A stretch of 22,059 bases of DNA from CAZGUG01 sp964529035 (GCA_964529035.1 CAZGUG010000031.1:1-22059), one strand, 5' to 3'. Shown: positions 1 through 6,822, counted from the first letter of the stretch. Notes: generated by a model from the sequence alone, not told the origin. Program-made: numbers and translations.

Positions 1-42
1 AGGATTATCTTTTTTAAACTTGCATACAACTGTAGTAATAAG

Positions 43-51
43 TGGTATAAT
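43..51 (+). promoter_or_regulatory. Extended -10 promoter upstream of the omega-like gene
   Basis: TATAAT at 46-51 is preceded by TG one base upstream (43-44), the extended -10 pattern that can work without a good -35 box. A TTGCAT at 20-25 is 20 bases upstream of the -10, too far to be a proper -35. Transcription would start near 58 and run about 170 bases before the omega-like start codon, through the hairpin at 148-174. It could serve that gene or a short separate transcript. Confidence 0.4.
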
Positions 52-147
52 AAGATAATGGCAAAAATAATTGCACTTCTCGTTTTGGATATATGAGTTT
101 GCTAACAGCTTAACAATAATTTCATTAATGCTTAACCATGACGAAGG

Positions 148-174
148 GTGGATTACTTTGGGTATCCACTTTTT
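148..174 (+). terminator. Terminator-like hairpin in the leader of the omega-like gene
   Basis: GTGGAT (148-153) pairs with ATCCAC (164-169); after a one-base bulge, AC (155-156) pairs with GT (162-163), leaving loop TTTGG, and TTTTT follows at 170-174. This is the form of an intrinsic terminator. It lies between the likely promoter at 43-51 and the gene at 229, so it either ends an upstream transcript or works as an attenuator. Confidence 0.5.
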
Positions 175-228
175 AATTACTATTAATGACTGCAGTAGAG
201 TTGTACAAATTATAAGGGGTGATAGATT

Positions 229-435
229 ATGATTAATCCATCAATAGGTTTATTGCTGAAGAAAGCAGATTGCAGATATACACTATGTACCCTTGCCGGT
301 AAGAGGGCAAGGCAGTTGGCAACCGGAGCACATAAGCTTACAAAATGCAATTCTCAAAAGTCAATAACTATTGCATTAAACGAGATTAATGAGAATATGA
401 TAACCTACGTGAGAACAAAAGACGGCATTAAATAA
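229..435 (+). CDS. rpoZ: DNA-directed RNA polymerase omega subunit-like protein
   Basis: A 68-residue protein matching the whole short omega subunit as found in Firmicutes. The N-terminus has the PSIGLLL pattern (PSI.DLL in the family), the central helix carries KRARQL, the strongest omega signature, and the tail TIALNEI...ITYVRTKDGIK matches the usual end of clostridial omega. Omega binds the beta-prime subunit and helps assemble RNA polymerase. The ATG at 229 has the ribosome site AAGGGGTGAT at 214-223, five bases away. In Firmicutes rpoZ usually sits behind gmk; here the gene is alone, with a long leader, and is followed by a cold-shock gene. It may therefore be a second, paralogous omega, but the window cannot show whether another copy exists. 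Confidence 0.78.
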   Translation: MINPSIGLLLKKADCRYTLCTLAGKRARQLATGAHKLTKCNSQKSITIALNEINENMITYVRTKDGIK

Positions 436-458
436 TTTACCAACTAATAATTTCGCTA

Positions 459-488
459 TTGGATAGATGTGTAAAGCTGGCATAGAAT
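459..488 (+). promoter_or_regulatory. Possible promoter of the cold-shock gene
   Basis: TTGGAT (459-464), 18-base spacer, TAGAAT (483-488). The -10 is close to consensus and the -35 is weak. A start near 495 would give a leader of about 95 bases before the csp gene, in line with the long leaders of many cold-shock genes. Based on base matches only. Confidence 0.3.
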
Positions 489-589
489 AGGCTGAATAAC
501 TGATGCATGATAAAAGCATAATATATTTAGAAGTATTATTATTTTATGAATGCTTAAACCACGGTGCATTTAAGGAGGTGCAGTACTAA

Positions 590-787
590 GTGATCGGAAC
601 GGTTAAATGGTTTAATCCTGGAAAGGGCTTCGGGTTTATTGAAAGAGAAGATGGCGAAGATGTGTTTGTGCATTTTTCCGCAATCCAGGCAGAGGGATAT
701 AAATCCCTTGAAGAGGGTCAAAGGGTAGAGTTCGATGTAGAAAAAGGAGAGCGTGGCTTACAGGCAACAAATGTAAGGCTGTCATAA
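590..787 (+). CDS. Cold-shock protein (CspA/CspB family)
   Basis: A 65-residue single cold-shock domain, the usual length. Both nucleic-acid-binding motifs are intact: KGFGFI (RNP1, about residues 13-18) and DVFVHF (RNP2, about 25-30). The opening GTVKWFN is also typical. Proteins of this family bind single-stranded RNA and DNA and act as RNA chaperones in cold or general stress. Translation starts at GTG (590), set by a strong ribosome site AAGGAGGTG at 572-580; the ATG-less start is common in this window. The gene stands alone after the omega-like gene, with about 150 bases between them. A terminator-type hairpin follows at 915-937, although a second promoter lies in between. Confidence 0.95.
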   Translation: MIGTVKWFNPGKGFGFIEREDGEDVFVHFSAIQAEGYKSLEEGQRVEFDVEKGERGLQATNVRLS

Positions 788-823
788 TCCGGGAATTTTA
801 TGAGTACAGCTTTCTATAATTCA

Positions 824-851
824 TTGAACCGGGAGTGAAAAACCATATAAT
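824..851 (+). promoter_or_regulatory. Sigma-A type promoter with no gene behind it
   Basis: TTGAAC (824-829), 16-base spacer, TATAAT (846-851). The -10 is perfect and the -35 has five of six consensus bases when compared with TTGACA. Transcription would begin near 858 and meet the terminator at 915-937 after about 75 to 80 bases, so the product would be a short RNA. Confidence 0.5.
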
Positions 852-857
852 TTAGAA

Positions 858-937
858 TTAATTAATGACACATATAGATGATATCGAAATTTCGGTAACA
901 AGCAACCGTAGAAAAGAGAGCCCAGGCTCTCTTTTTT
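858..937 (+). ncRNA. Candidate small RNA between a promoter and a terminator
   Basis: The stretch runs from the predicted start of the promoter at 824-851 to the terminator T-run. It contains CGAAATTTCG (a small palindrome) and CGGT/ACCG, which can form a second weak hairpin, and ends in the strong terminator stem. A 24-codon frame from the ATG near 864 has no ribosome site and reads through the terminator hairpin, so coding is unlikely. I do not recognise an RNA family. The alternative is that the terminator simply serves the csp gene and the promoter reads into decayed DNA. Confidence 0.3.
915..937 (+). terminator. Intrinsic terminator after the cold-shock gene
   Basis: AGAGAGC (915-921), loop CCAG, GCTCTCT (926-932), then a T-run to 937. 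It ends transcription from the csp gene and from the promoter at 824-851. Confidence 0.8.
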
Positions 938-1103
938 GAATACTGCAATCAGTTATTTGAAAAATATGAGAAAGAAAATGTGGGTTGTGTTTTCTGTGAA
1001 AACTATTGTATAGATGATGTTATGAAAACCGTAGGCAAAAAATTTGGTTCTTTATATGAAGTAAAGGAGATTTATGCAGGTGTGCACACAGTGCATTTTT
1101 AAA

Positions 1104-1237
1104 TTTTCCGCTGATAATTACATGGATTTGAAATTCTATCTGGAGGATTTGCTGGTAAGAAAGTTCACCTTATTATAGTAGAAAATATAAAGATGGAATT
1201 GAAAGACGAGATTCTAGGAAATGTTAAATATGCGTAA
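1104..1237 (+). pseudogene. Remnant of MntA-type nucleotidyltransferase (antitoxin)
   Basis: Only the C-terminal part is readable, in two frames. From 1104 the DNA reads FSADNYMDLKFYLEDLL; one base appears lost at about 1154, after which the next frame reads GKKVHLIIVENIKMELKDE and ends at TAA (1235-1237). The pattern DLK.YLE.LLG.KVDLV is the usual C-terminal half of the minimal nucleotidyltransferases paired with HEPN toxins. The N-terminal catalytic GS...D.D motif is not found; a stop-punctuated KFGSLYE stretch at about 1039-1059 is a possible trace. The stop overlaps the ATG of the HepT remnant, as in intact pairs. Broken and unlikely to be functional. Confidence 0.65.
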
Positions 1238-1446
1238 TTACAGGGTATATTTGAGTGATATACTGGACTGCATTAACAGGATTGATAAATATACAATAGG
1301 GATACTCTTTAGTGAGTTTGTGAAGAACGAACAGATGTAGGATGAGTTATTAGGAACTTGGAAATAATCGGTGAGGCGGTAAAAAACCGCCGGATTTAAA
1401 AGAAACAGTAAAAAAGCTGCTTGATGAAGATTGAGATTTCAAATAA
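1230..1446 (+). pseudogene. Remnant of HepT-type HEPN toxin (DUF86)
   Basis: The frame from ATG 1230 reads MRNYRVYLSDILDCINRIDKY, typical of the start of DUF86/HepT proteins, and runs into TAG at 1338-1340. One base appears lost near 1346; the next frame then reads VIRNLEIIGEAVKN (1346-1387), the hallmark helix of the family. A further shift at about 1387 leads to PPDLKETVKKLLDED and then TGA (1432). The catalytic R....H motif near the C-terminus of HEPN RNases is missing because the gene is cut short. HepT is an RNase toxin held in check by the MntA partner. With one nonsense codon and at least two frameshifts this copy is dead. Confidence 0.72.
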
Positions 1447-1546
1447 CTTGGTGCTTCCGGATTATTATTTCTTAAATGCAGACTAGACCCCGGGAATTTT
1501 CAAGAATGTTCATGAGGTTTTTTATTAAACAGTTTTTCGCATATAG

Positions 1547-1585
1547 ACAAAAAATGGTTTCAGGGCCAAAAACCCTGAAACCATT
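1547..1585 (-). terminator. Terminator of tRNA-Leu(CAA)
   Basis: A 13-bp perfect stem, 1553-1565 with 1573-1585, and a seven-base loop. On the minus strand it is followed by a T-run (plus-strand A-run to about 1549). It lies just 3' of the tRNA. Confidence 0.85.
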
Positions 1586-1597
1586 GATAATACTGTG

Positions 1598-1684
1598 TGG
1601 TGCCGAAGGTGGGACTTGAACCCACACGAGTGTTACCTCACTGGATTTTGAGTCCAGCGCGTCTGCCAATTCCACCACTTCGGC
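1598..1684 (-). tRNA. tRNA-Leu, anticodon CAA
   Basis: On the minus strand the molecule starts GCCGAAG at 1684 and closes with CTTCGGC, discriminator A and an encoded CCA (1598-1600). The anticodon arm is CTGGA-CTCAAAA-TCCAG, giving anticodon CAA, which reads UUG leucine codons. The T arm contains GGTTCAAGTCC, and the long variable arm is the class II form expected of tRNA-Leu. It is a single-gene unit with a promoter at 1704-1732 and a terminator at 1547-1585. Confidence 0.96.
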
Positions 1685-1703
1685 AAATTTATATGCAAAA
1701 TAT

Positions 1704-1732
1704 ATATTAGCACATCGGACCGCAACTTTCAA
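1704..1732 (-). promoter_or_regulatory. Promoter of tRNA-Leu(CAA)
   Basis: On the minus strand: TTGAAA (plus 1727-1732), 17-base spacer, TAATAT (plus 1704-1709). It lies about 20 bases from the mature tRNA 5' end and is divergent from the promoter proposed at 1742-1771. Confidence 0.7.
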
Positions 1733-1741
1733 TAGCAAAAA

Positions 1742-1771
1742 TTGTAGCGGCACACCCGCCCTTTATATGAT
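1742..1771 (+). promoter_or_regulatory. Possible promoter of the DUF457 gene
   Basis: TTGTAG (1742-1747), 18-base spacer, TATGAT (1766-1771), about 55 bases before the chosen start codon at 1827. Confidence 0.4.
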
Positions 1772-1826
1772 AAAATATTATGTAAACCATGCCCGCGGAC
1801 AATACAGGGCTGAAAGAGGGACGACT

Positions 1827-2756
1827 ATGGATCCGATTACCCATGTAGCCATAGGTGCGGGGGTATTTGCATTATCAGGGGGAGACATTTCACTGGCGGA
1901 GCCTGCCTTAATTGGATGCATCGCGGGGTCTGTGGCCCCCGACCTTGATATCGCCGCCAAGGTATACAACGATTATTATTATTTGAAGCATCACCGGGGA
2001 AGCAGCCATTCCTTTGCCGGTATTTTACTGATAAGCTTTTGCATAGCCGCGGTCTTAAGTTTTTTTTACAGCAGCAGCTTTTTTTCACTGTTTGTCTGGA
2101 CCTCTGTTGGAGGCTTCACGCATATTTTGTTCGATTTTTTAAACTCTTACGGGGCACAGCTGTTATGGCCCTTCAGCAGGAAAAAATATTCCCTCAGCCT
2201 GCTTAAAATATTTGATATGGTTATAGTACTACTGGCTGTTTCAGCGATTATATATGGCAAGGGGCCAGTTTTTATTAAGGGAGTAATTACGGCTGCCTTG
2301 GGGCTATATCTTGTACTGCTGGGTGTTATGAGAAGTCTGGCGAAGCAAAAGGTGTCGGGTTTTTTTAAGGAAGCAAAAAGCATAAAGGTACTGCCGTCTT
2401 TTTTAGGGTTCTTTGATTGGGACTTTGTTGTAATGTCCCAAAAACATGCAGTGGTAGGCAGGGCAGACTTACTGCGGGACAGGGTAATAATCAGTGAAAG
2501 GCTCTACAAGCCGCACAAAAAAGAAACGGAAAAGTTTTCAAATAACAGGGCGGCAGGTTTCTTCAAAGAATTTACACCTATTTATCATGTGAAGGTGAAA
2601 AAAAGGAAAGATATGACCGAGGTACTGTACACAGACCTGAGATACAGGACAAAAAACAGCTTTATGCATCATGCCACTGCCGTGTTCAACCCCAAGGGCG
2701 CGCTGGTGGAATGCATATTCCACCCCTTCAACAAGAACAAACGGGTGCCTTTCTGA
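1827..2756 (+). CDS. DUF457 / YdjM-family membrane-bound metal-dependent hydrolase
   Basis: A 309-residue protein of the family often annotated as membrane-bound metal-dependent hydrolase. The N-terminus has the family motifs: DPITHVAIG (His6), APDLDI (about residues 37-42), HHRGSSHS (about 56-63) and GGFTHILFDFLNSYG (about 96-110). These His and Asp residues form a phospholipase-C-like metal site by family comparison. Several hydrophobic segments lie in the first 170 residues; the C-terminal 130 residues are basic and probably cytoplasmic. The true substrate is unknown; the E. coli relative YdjM is under LexA control. I chose ATG 1827 because AGAGGGACG lies seven bases before it; an in-frame upstream ATG at 1767 overlaps the likely promoter. 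It is a single-gene unit ended by the hairpin at 2769. Confidence 0.82.
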   Translation: MDPITHVAIGAGVFALSGGDISLAEPALIGCIAGSVAPDLDIAAKVYNDYYYLKHHRGSSHSFAGILLISFCIAAVLSFFYSSSFFSLFVWTSVGGFTHILFDFLNSYGAQLLWPFSRKKYSLSLLKIFDMVIVLLAVSAIIYGKGPVFIKGVITAALGLYLVLLGVMRSLAKQKVSGFFKEAKSIKVLPSFLGFFDWDFVVMSQKHAVVGRADLLRDRVIISERLYKPHKKETEKFSNNRAAGFFKEFTPIYHVKVKKRKDMTEVLYTDLRYRTKNSFMHHATAVFNPKGALVECIFHPFNKNKRVPF

Positions 2757-2768
2757 AAATTAATAAAA

Positions 2769-2802
2769 GGTACATGCAGTCATGCATGTACCCTATTTTT
2801 TT
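2769..2802 (+). terminator. Terminator after the DUF457 gene
   Basis: GGTACATGCA (2769-2778), loop GTCA, TGCATGTACC (2783-2792), then CTATTTTTTT. A perfect 10-bp stem. Confidence 0.88.
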
Positions 2803-2860
2803 GGAATAATTTCGCTTCTTACAAATAGAATTATACAGCGGAAGGAGGTTGGAACCGGCG

Positions 2861-3967
2861 TTGAAAATAAATGTAGCGCTGTTTTTATTGATTTTTTTAT
2901 TGATTTTGCCCATAAATGCAGTAGCGGGCGATAAACCTGATGTCGGATACAGTATAGTAATAGATGTCCCCCGGTATTCCCTGACCCTTATGGATGGAGA
3001 GGTGCCGCTTAAGACATACCCGATTGCCGTGGGTAAGCCGGCGGCCCAGACTCCCACAGGCAGTTACAGCATAATAAACAAAGCAGTAAACCCCACCTGG
3101 CATCCCAACAGTCGAAACCCGGTGCCTCCGGGCCCTGCTAATCCGCTGGGCATACGGTGGCTTGGATTCTACGGGGGCTACGGCATCCACGGCAATAACG
3201 ACCCGTCAAGCATAGGGAAAAGCATATCATTAGGCTGTATCAGGATGTATAATTACGATGTGTCGGAACTCTATTCAGTTGTAGGTATAGGAATTCCCGT
3301 GGAAGTCGTGTACGGCAACCTGATTGAGACATTCGGGGAAGAGGCTGTGGTGGCTTACAGGGATATTTATTCCAAGGAAAAGGGCTTCAGGGACAAAATA
3401 CTGGAACAACTGACAGCTGCCGGTATTTTGGAAAAAATACCCGAAAAAAAGCTGGAAAACATGTTTTTGGCTTTAAGAAACGGAAAAGTAGCATTTGCTG
3501 AAAACTGGATTTTGACTGTTAACGGTGAGTTTCTCACATCAGATACAATATACGACAGAACCATGATATTTGTAAACTGTGACAGTCTGAACGAGTTCTT
3601 TGGTATAAGCATAGAATGGAATGATGCCGCTTTAACCGGCAGGCTTATGGGAAGGCCGATATCCGCTGTGAGGCGGGATGGGAAACTCTATGCTTCCATA
3701 GCCGATGTGGCGGCCATGCTGGGAGGACGGCTTTGGGCCAGAGTAAGTATAGAGGAGCTAAATTATGAAATTAATTTTGCCAAACTTGACGGAAGGTTTC
3801 TGACCTCGGACGTTGGTAATTTTAAGGTTAACCCGGATATGGATTTAAGCTTGTTAAAACCTGAAAAACAAGGCAGGGTAAATCTTGCGTCTTTGGAGGA
3901 GGAGGGTTTTACCTGCCAGATTCATTCGAAATATGGATATATAGAGATTATGCATAATTTACCCTGA
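2861..3967 (+). CDS. Secreted L,D-transpeptidase (YkuD domain) with C-terminal stalk-like domain
   Basis: A 368-residue exported enzyme that would cross-link peptidoglycan stem peptides through 3-3 bonds. Residues 1-23 form a signal peptide ending AVAG. The YkuD domain (about 30-155) contains the catalytic signature: His110 in YGIHGNN and the nucleophile Cys126 in SLGCIRM. After a helical linker (about 170-210) comes a region, about 215-310, with the look of the copper-amine-oxidase-type stalk domains that bind cell-surface material (TVNGEFLTSDTIYDRTMIFV and ADVAAMLGG). The start is uncertain. AAGGAGG at 2842-2848 points downstream; TTG 2861 gives a clean signal peptide, whereas TTG 2849 abuts the ribosome site. 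It stands alone between two terminators. Confidence 0.9.
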   Translation: MKINVALFLLIFLLILPINAVAGDKPDVGYSIVIDVPRYSLTLMDGEVPLKTYPIAVGKPAAQTPTGSYSIINKAVNPTWHPNSRNPVPPGPANPLGIRWLGFYGGYGIHGNNDPSSIGKSISLGCIRMYNYDVSELYSVVGIGIPVEVVYGNLIETFGEEAVVAYRDIYSKEKGFRDKILEQLTAAGILEKIPEKKLENMFLALRNGKVAFAENWILTVNGEFLTSDTIYDRTMIFVNCDSLNEFFGISIEWNDAALTGRLMGRPISAVRRDGKLYASIADVAAMLGGRLWARVSIEELNYEINFAKLDGRFLTSDVGNFKVNPDMDLSLLKPEKQGRVNLASLEEEGFTCQIHSKYGYIEIMHNLP

Positions 3968-3993
3968 AGGATTTATCTCATTTTTATAGAATA

Positions 3994-4019
3994 GGACAGT
4001 GGTGAACTGTTCTTTTTTT
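3994..4019 (+). terminator. Terminator after the L,D-transpeptidase gene
   Basis: GGACAGT (3994-4000), loop GGTGA, ACTGTTC (4006-4012), with one G-T pair, then seven T. Confidence 0.8.
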
Positions 4020-4037
4020 ATGCTGGAAAATCAACAT

Positions 4038-4063
4038 GGAACTTTAATGAAAAAGTTTCCGTC
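4038..4063 (+). promoter_or_regulatory. ECF-sigma-type promoter in front of the sigma operon
   Basis: GGAACT (4038-4043), 16-base spacer, CGTC (4060-4063). This is the layout of promoters read by SigW/RpoE-type ECF factors (GAAAC/GGAAC at -35, CGTA/CGTC at -10). Because the gene just behind it encodes such a factor, autoregulation is the natural inference. Confidence 0.72.
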
Positions 4064-4098
4064 AAAAGAAACGTATGAGTGGGAAGGGAGGAATATCT

Positions 4099-4695
4099 AT
4101 GTCTGCGGAACTCGAGCTGGTTGGACGCAGCAAAGAAGGTGATTTATCGGCCTTTGAAGAGCTTATGGCCATGTACCAGAAACAGATATATAACCTGGGC
4201 TTCCGGATGATGGGCAGCGGGGAAGATGCCTGTGACGTGGTGCAGGAAGCTTTCTTAAAGGCTTTTAAGTCAATAAAAAAGTTTGATGGCAGATCCAGTT
4301 TCGGAACGTGGGTTTACAGGATTGCTGTAAATGTTTGCATAGACGAACTTCGCAAGAGAAAGAAGGTTAAGCTGTATCCGGTTGCCCACAACGATAATCC
4401 CGAAGACCGGGGCTGCAAACTGGTAACCGATACCGATGACCTGCCCGAGGAACAGATGGAAAGGCGGGAAGTGAAAAAACAGGTGCACCGGGCAATTAAT
4501 AAGCTCGGGGAGGAGCACAGGGTTATTATCATACTTAGGGATATTCAGGGCAAAAGTTACCAGGAAATAGCCAATATACTGGGGATTAATATAGGTACGG
4601 TAAAGTCCCGTATAAGCAGGGCAAGAACCAGTCTGAAAGAGGAACTTATTAGGCGCGGGGAACTAAATATTGAAACAGCCGTCAAAAAAGGTTGA
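4099..4695 (+). CDS. ECF-family RNA polymerase sigma factor (RpoE/SigW type)
   Basis: A 198-residue sigma-70 family protein with the two ECF domains. Region 2 (about residues 16-88) includes the core-binding DVVQEAFLKAF and the -10-reading SSFGTWVYRIAVNVCIDELRK. Region 4 (about 130-185) has ILRDIQGKSYQEIANILG and GTVKSRISRAR, the -35-reading helix-turn-helix. I chose ATG 4099 because AAGGGAGG lies seven bases before it; a GTG- or ATG-led extension of eight codons upstream lacks such a site. The next gene, 15 bases after the stop, encodes the likely membrane anti-sigma factor, so the pair should respond to an envelope signal. The promoter at 4038-4063 is of the type this factor would read. Confidence 0.95.
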   Translation: MSAELELVGRSKEGDLSAFEELMAMYQKQIYNLGFRMMGSGEDACDVVQEAFLKAFKSIKKFDGRSSFGTWVYRIAVNVCIDELRKRKKVKLYPVAHNDNPEDRGCKLVTDTDDLPEEQMERREVKKQVHRAINKLGEEHRVIIILRDIQGKSYQEIANILGINIGTVKSRISRARTSLKEELIRRGELNIETAVKKG

Positions 4696-4710
4696 GAGGA
4701 GGGAGAAGAA

Positions 4711-6033
4711 ATGGAAGCGTGCAAAGGCATTAGAGAAAAACTCTCTTTATATATAGATGATATGTTGGATGAGCAGGAGAGCCGCATGCTGGAGGAGCAT
4801 ATTAAGTCATGCGAAGACTGCCGCACAGAACTCGAAATACTCCGGGAAATGGTGGAAAACTGCCGAAGCCTTGAAGAAAAGGAACCTCCCGAATACCTGC
4901 AACCGATGGTTTCAGGTGCACTGCGTAAGGCTCGTAAGGATATAGCGGTAAGCGGTTTAGGGAAAAGATGGTTAAAACCGGGGCTGGTGTCGGTGGCGGC
5001 GGTATTACTGGTGGCTGTTGCTGCAAAGGGTATAATGCCCGGTTTATTCATGGGCTCCAGAAGTTCTCAGGATATGGCTGTAACAGAAGAGGCAGCGCCG
5101 GCTGAAGCGCCTGCTGAAATGTATAGTATTACAGATGACGGAGAAGCGGGATTTGGCATAGCACAGAACAAGCAGGCTATGGATTCCCGAATGCTGGATT
5201 TGGAAGAGGAAGCTGCGGGTTTGGCCGGGTCGGAAACGCCGGGTGTAGAGCCGGACATGCAGGTAGATGGAGATACATTTTCGGCTGCCGGGGTACCGGC
5301 CGAACCCGGTGACAGAATTCTAAAAGAGCAGGATTCCAGGAAAATCATAAGAAACGCCGAGATTTCTATCCAGGTGGAGGATTTTAATCGGCAGCTTGAA
5401 GCAATACAGAAGATGGTGGACGAAACAGGCGGATATATAGAAAGTTCAAACAGTTATATAAGAAAACATGGTACTACCGAAGACGACAGGGATTTCATGG
5501 AAGGGAACGTGGTGATACGTATACCTAGTTCGGAATTTACCGGCTGTCTCGAAAGGGTTTCAGGCCTCGGAAAGGTAACCAACAGGTCAACCGACGGCAG
5601 CGATATTACGCTGAGGTATATGGATACCGAAGCGCGGCTTAAAAGCCTCGAAGTTCAGCAGGATAGGCTTCTTGAAATACTGGAAAGGGCCACCGAGGTG
5701 GAGGATATACTAAAAATAGAGACCGAGCTTAACAGGGTAAGGTCCGAGCTTGAAAGGCATGCCACACAGTTAAGGGGCTGGGATAATCTGGTCCAGTACT
5801 CTACCATAAGAATATTTATGACAGAAGTGGACCCTAAGGATACCCATGTATCCACATTACAGGTGGGAAGTCTGTGGGACAGGATGAAAAGGGGTTTTAT
5901 ACGCACCACAAATGCAATTATGGATACGATTGAATATATTATTGTCGGAATAGGCTATGCTCTTCCGGTGGCGGTACTGGCGGGAGCGGGCCTTCTGGTA
6001 TGGTGGAGGCTGAAAAGAAAAAATATAGAATAG
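4711..6033 (+). CDS. Zinc-finger anti-sigma factor with DUF4349 domain
   Basis: A 440-residue membrane protein. The N-terminus (residues 1-60) is an anti-sigma zinc-finger domain with the pattern EEHIKSCEDC (H..C..C), which binds the cognate ECF factor in the cytoplasm. A transmembrane helix follows at about 88-110 (GLVSVAAVLLVAVAA). A long acidic, low-complexity linker (about 115-205) leads to a DUF4349 domain (about 210-405) beginning RKIIRNAEISIQVEDF and containing a coiled-coil hairpin rich in Leu/Glu (LEILERATEVEDILKIE). A second transmembrane helix at about 410-432 is followed by the basic tail RLKRKNIE. Both ends are thus cytoplasmic with the sensor part outside. The gene is co-transcribed with the sigma gene and the SIMPL gene. 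The ATG has GGAGGGAG seven bases before it. Confidence 0.9.
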   Translation: MEACKGIREKLSLYIDDMLDEQESRMLEEHIKSCEDCRTELEILREMVENCRSLEEKEPPEYLQPMVSGALRKARKDIAVSGLGKRWLKPGLVSVAAVLLVAVAAKGIMPGLFMGSRSSQDMAVTEEAAPAEAPAEMYSITDDGEAGFGIAQNKQAMDSRMLDLEEEAAGLAGSETPGVEPDMQVDGDTFSAAGVPAEPGDRILKEQDSRKIIRNAEISIQVEDFNRQLEAIQKMVDETGGYIESSNSYIRKHGTTEDDRDFMEGNVVIRIPSSEFTGCLERVSGLGKVTNRSTDGSDITLRYMDTEARLKSLEVQQDRLLEILERATEVEDILKIETELNRVRSELERHATQLRGWDNLVQYSTIRIFMTEVDPKDTHVSTLQVGSLWDRMKRGFIRTTNAIMDTIEYIIVGIGYALPVAVLAGAGLLVWWRLKRKNIE

Positions 6034-6049
6034 AAGCGGGGTGAAAAAG

Positions 6050-6802
6050 GTGACGGTAAAAGGGGCAAGGATGATTGTTTATGTGCTTGTTGTCACCGTA
6101 CTGGCGTTTGCACTTTATGTTGCCGGGGACGTGTTTTCCGACAGCGCCGCAGCCGCCCAGGAAACCGAAAAAAACACTATAACCGTGAGCGGAACCGGCA
6201 TAATAAAGGTCAAGCCTGATACAACCTATATAAGGATAGGGGTGGAGACCAGGAATGCCAATGCCAAAAAAGCGCAGCAGGAAAATGCACAGGTAATGGA
6301 TAAAGTAACTGCGAAACTCAAGTCCTTCGGTATAGCGGAAGATGATATCAAAACGGTGACATACAACCTGCACCCCCTGGAAAGGTATGACGACAGTACA
6401 AGGAAATCCTATGTATACGAATACAGGGTTAACAACATAGTTGAGGTTGTGGTTAGGGATATTGACAAAACCGGGGAAATAATAGACGGCGTTTCGGCTG
6501 TGGGTTCCAACAAAATCTCAAGCATAAGGTTTGGCATGGAAAATACGGATAAGCTCTACAGCCAGGCACTTAACATGGCGGTTGTGAATGCTTCACAAAA
6601 AGCCAAGGCGGTGGCCGAAGGACTGGGCGTTACGCTTAAGGGCGCGGTGAATGTCCAGGAGATAGGCGGCGGCGGACCTGTGGTTGTGCGGCAGGATAAC
6701 ATAGCGGCGAAAATGATGGAATCAGCCGACATGGCAGCAACGCCTATATCCACCGGAGAGATGGAAATATCTGCGATGGTGTCGGTGCAGTACAGCTATT
6801 AG
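6050..6802 (+). CDS. SIMPL-domain (DUF541) exported protein
   Basis: A 250-residue protein with a hydrophobic N-terminal segment (about residues 8-28, IVYVLVVTVLAFALYVAG) that is a signal peptide or anchor. The rest is a SIMPL/DUF541 domain: NTITVSGTGIIKVKPDTTYIRIGVET opens it, and repeated alpha-beta units end in EMEISAMVSVQYSY. Members sit on the outside of the membrane or in the periplasm; the biochemical role is poorly known and several are linked to oxidative or envelope stress. Start choice: GTG 6050 has GGGGTGA five bases upstream. GTG 6041 overlaps that site, and ATG 6071 has AGGGG nearby and is a second option. It follows the anti-sigma gene by about 16 bases and closes the operon. 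Confidence 0.87.
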   Translation: MTVKGARMIVYVLVVTVLAFALYVAGDVFSDSAAAAQETEKNTITVSGTGIIKVKPDTTYIRIGVETRNANAKKAQQENAQVMDKVTAKLKSFGIAEDDIKTVTYNLHPLERYDDSTRKSYVYEYRVNNIVEVVVRDIDKTGEIIDGVSAVGSNKISSIRFGMENTDKLYSQALNMAVVNASQKAKAVAEGLGVTLKGAVNVQEIGGGGPVVVRQDNIAAKMMESADMAATPISTGEMEISAMVSVQYSY

Positions 6803-6822
6803 ACAGAGAGCGGATTAACGAG

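Noticed and set aside
58..96. Twelve-codon frame from ATG 58, a possible leader peptide
   Set aside because: It begins at the predicted transcript start with no room for a ribosome site and has no run of regulatory codons.
899..1102. Open frame of 67 codons with several cysteines, ending just before the MntA remnant
   Set aside because: It has no start codon with a ribosome site, passes straight through the terminator hairpin at 915-932 and resembles nothing I recognise.
1472..1753. 93-codon reading frame on the minus strand
   Set aside because: It covers the tRNA-Leu(CAA) gene, its promoter and its terminator; the coding potential is accidental.
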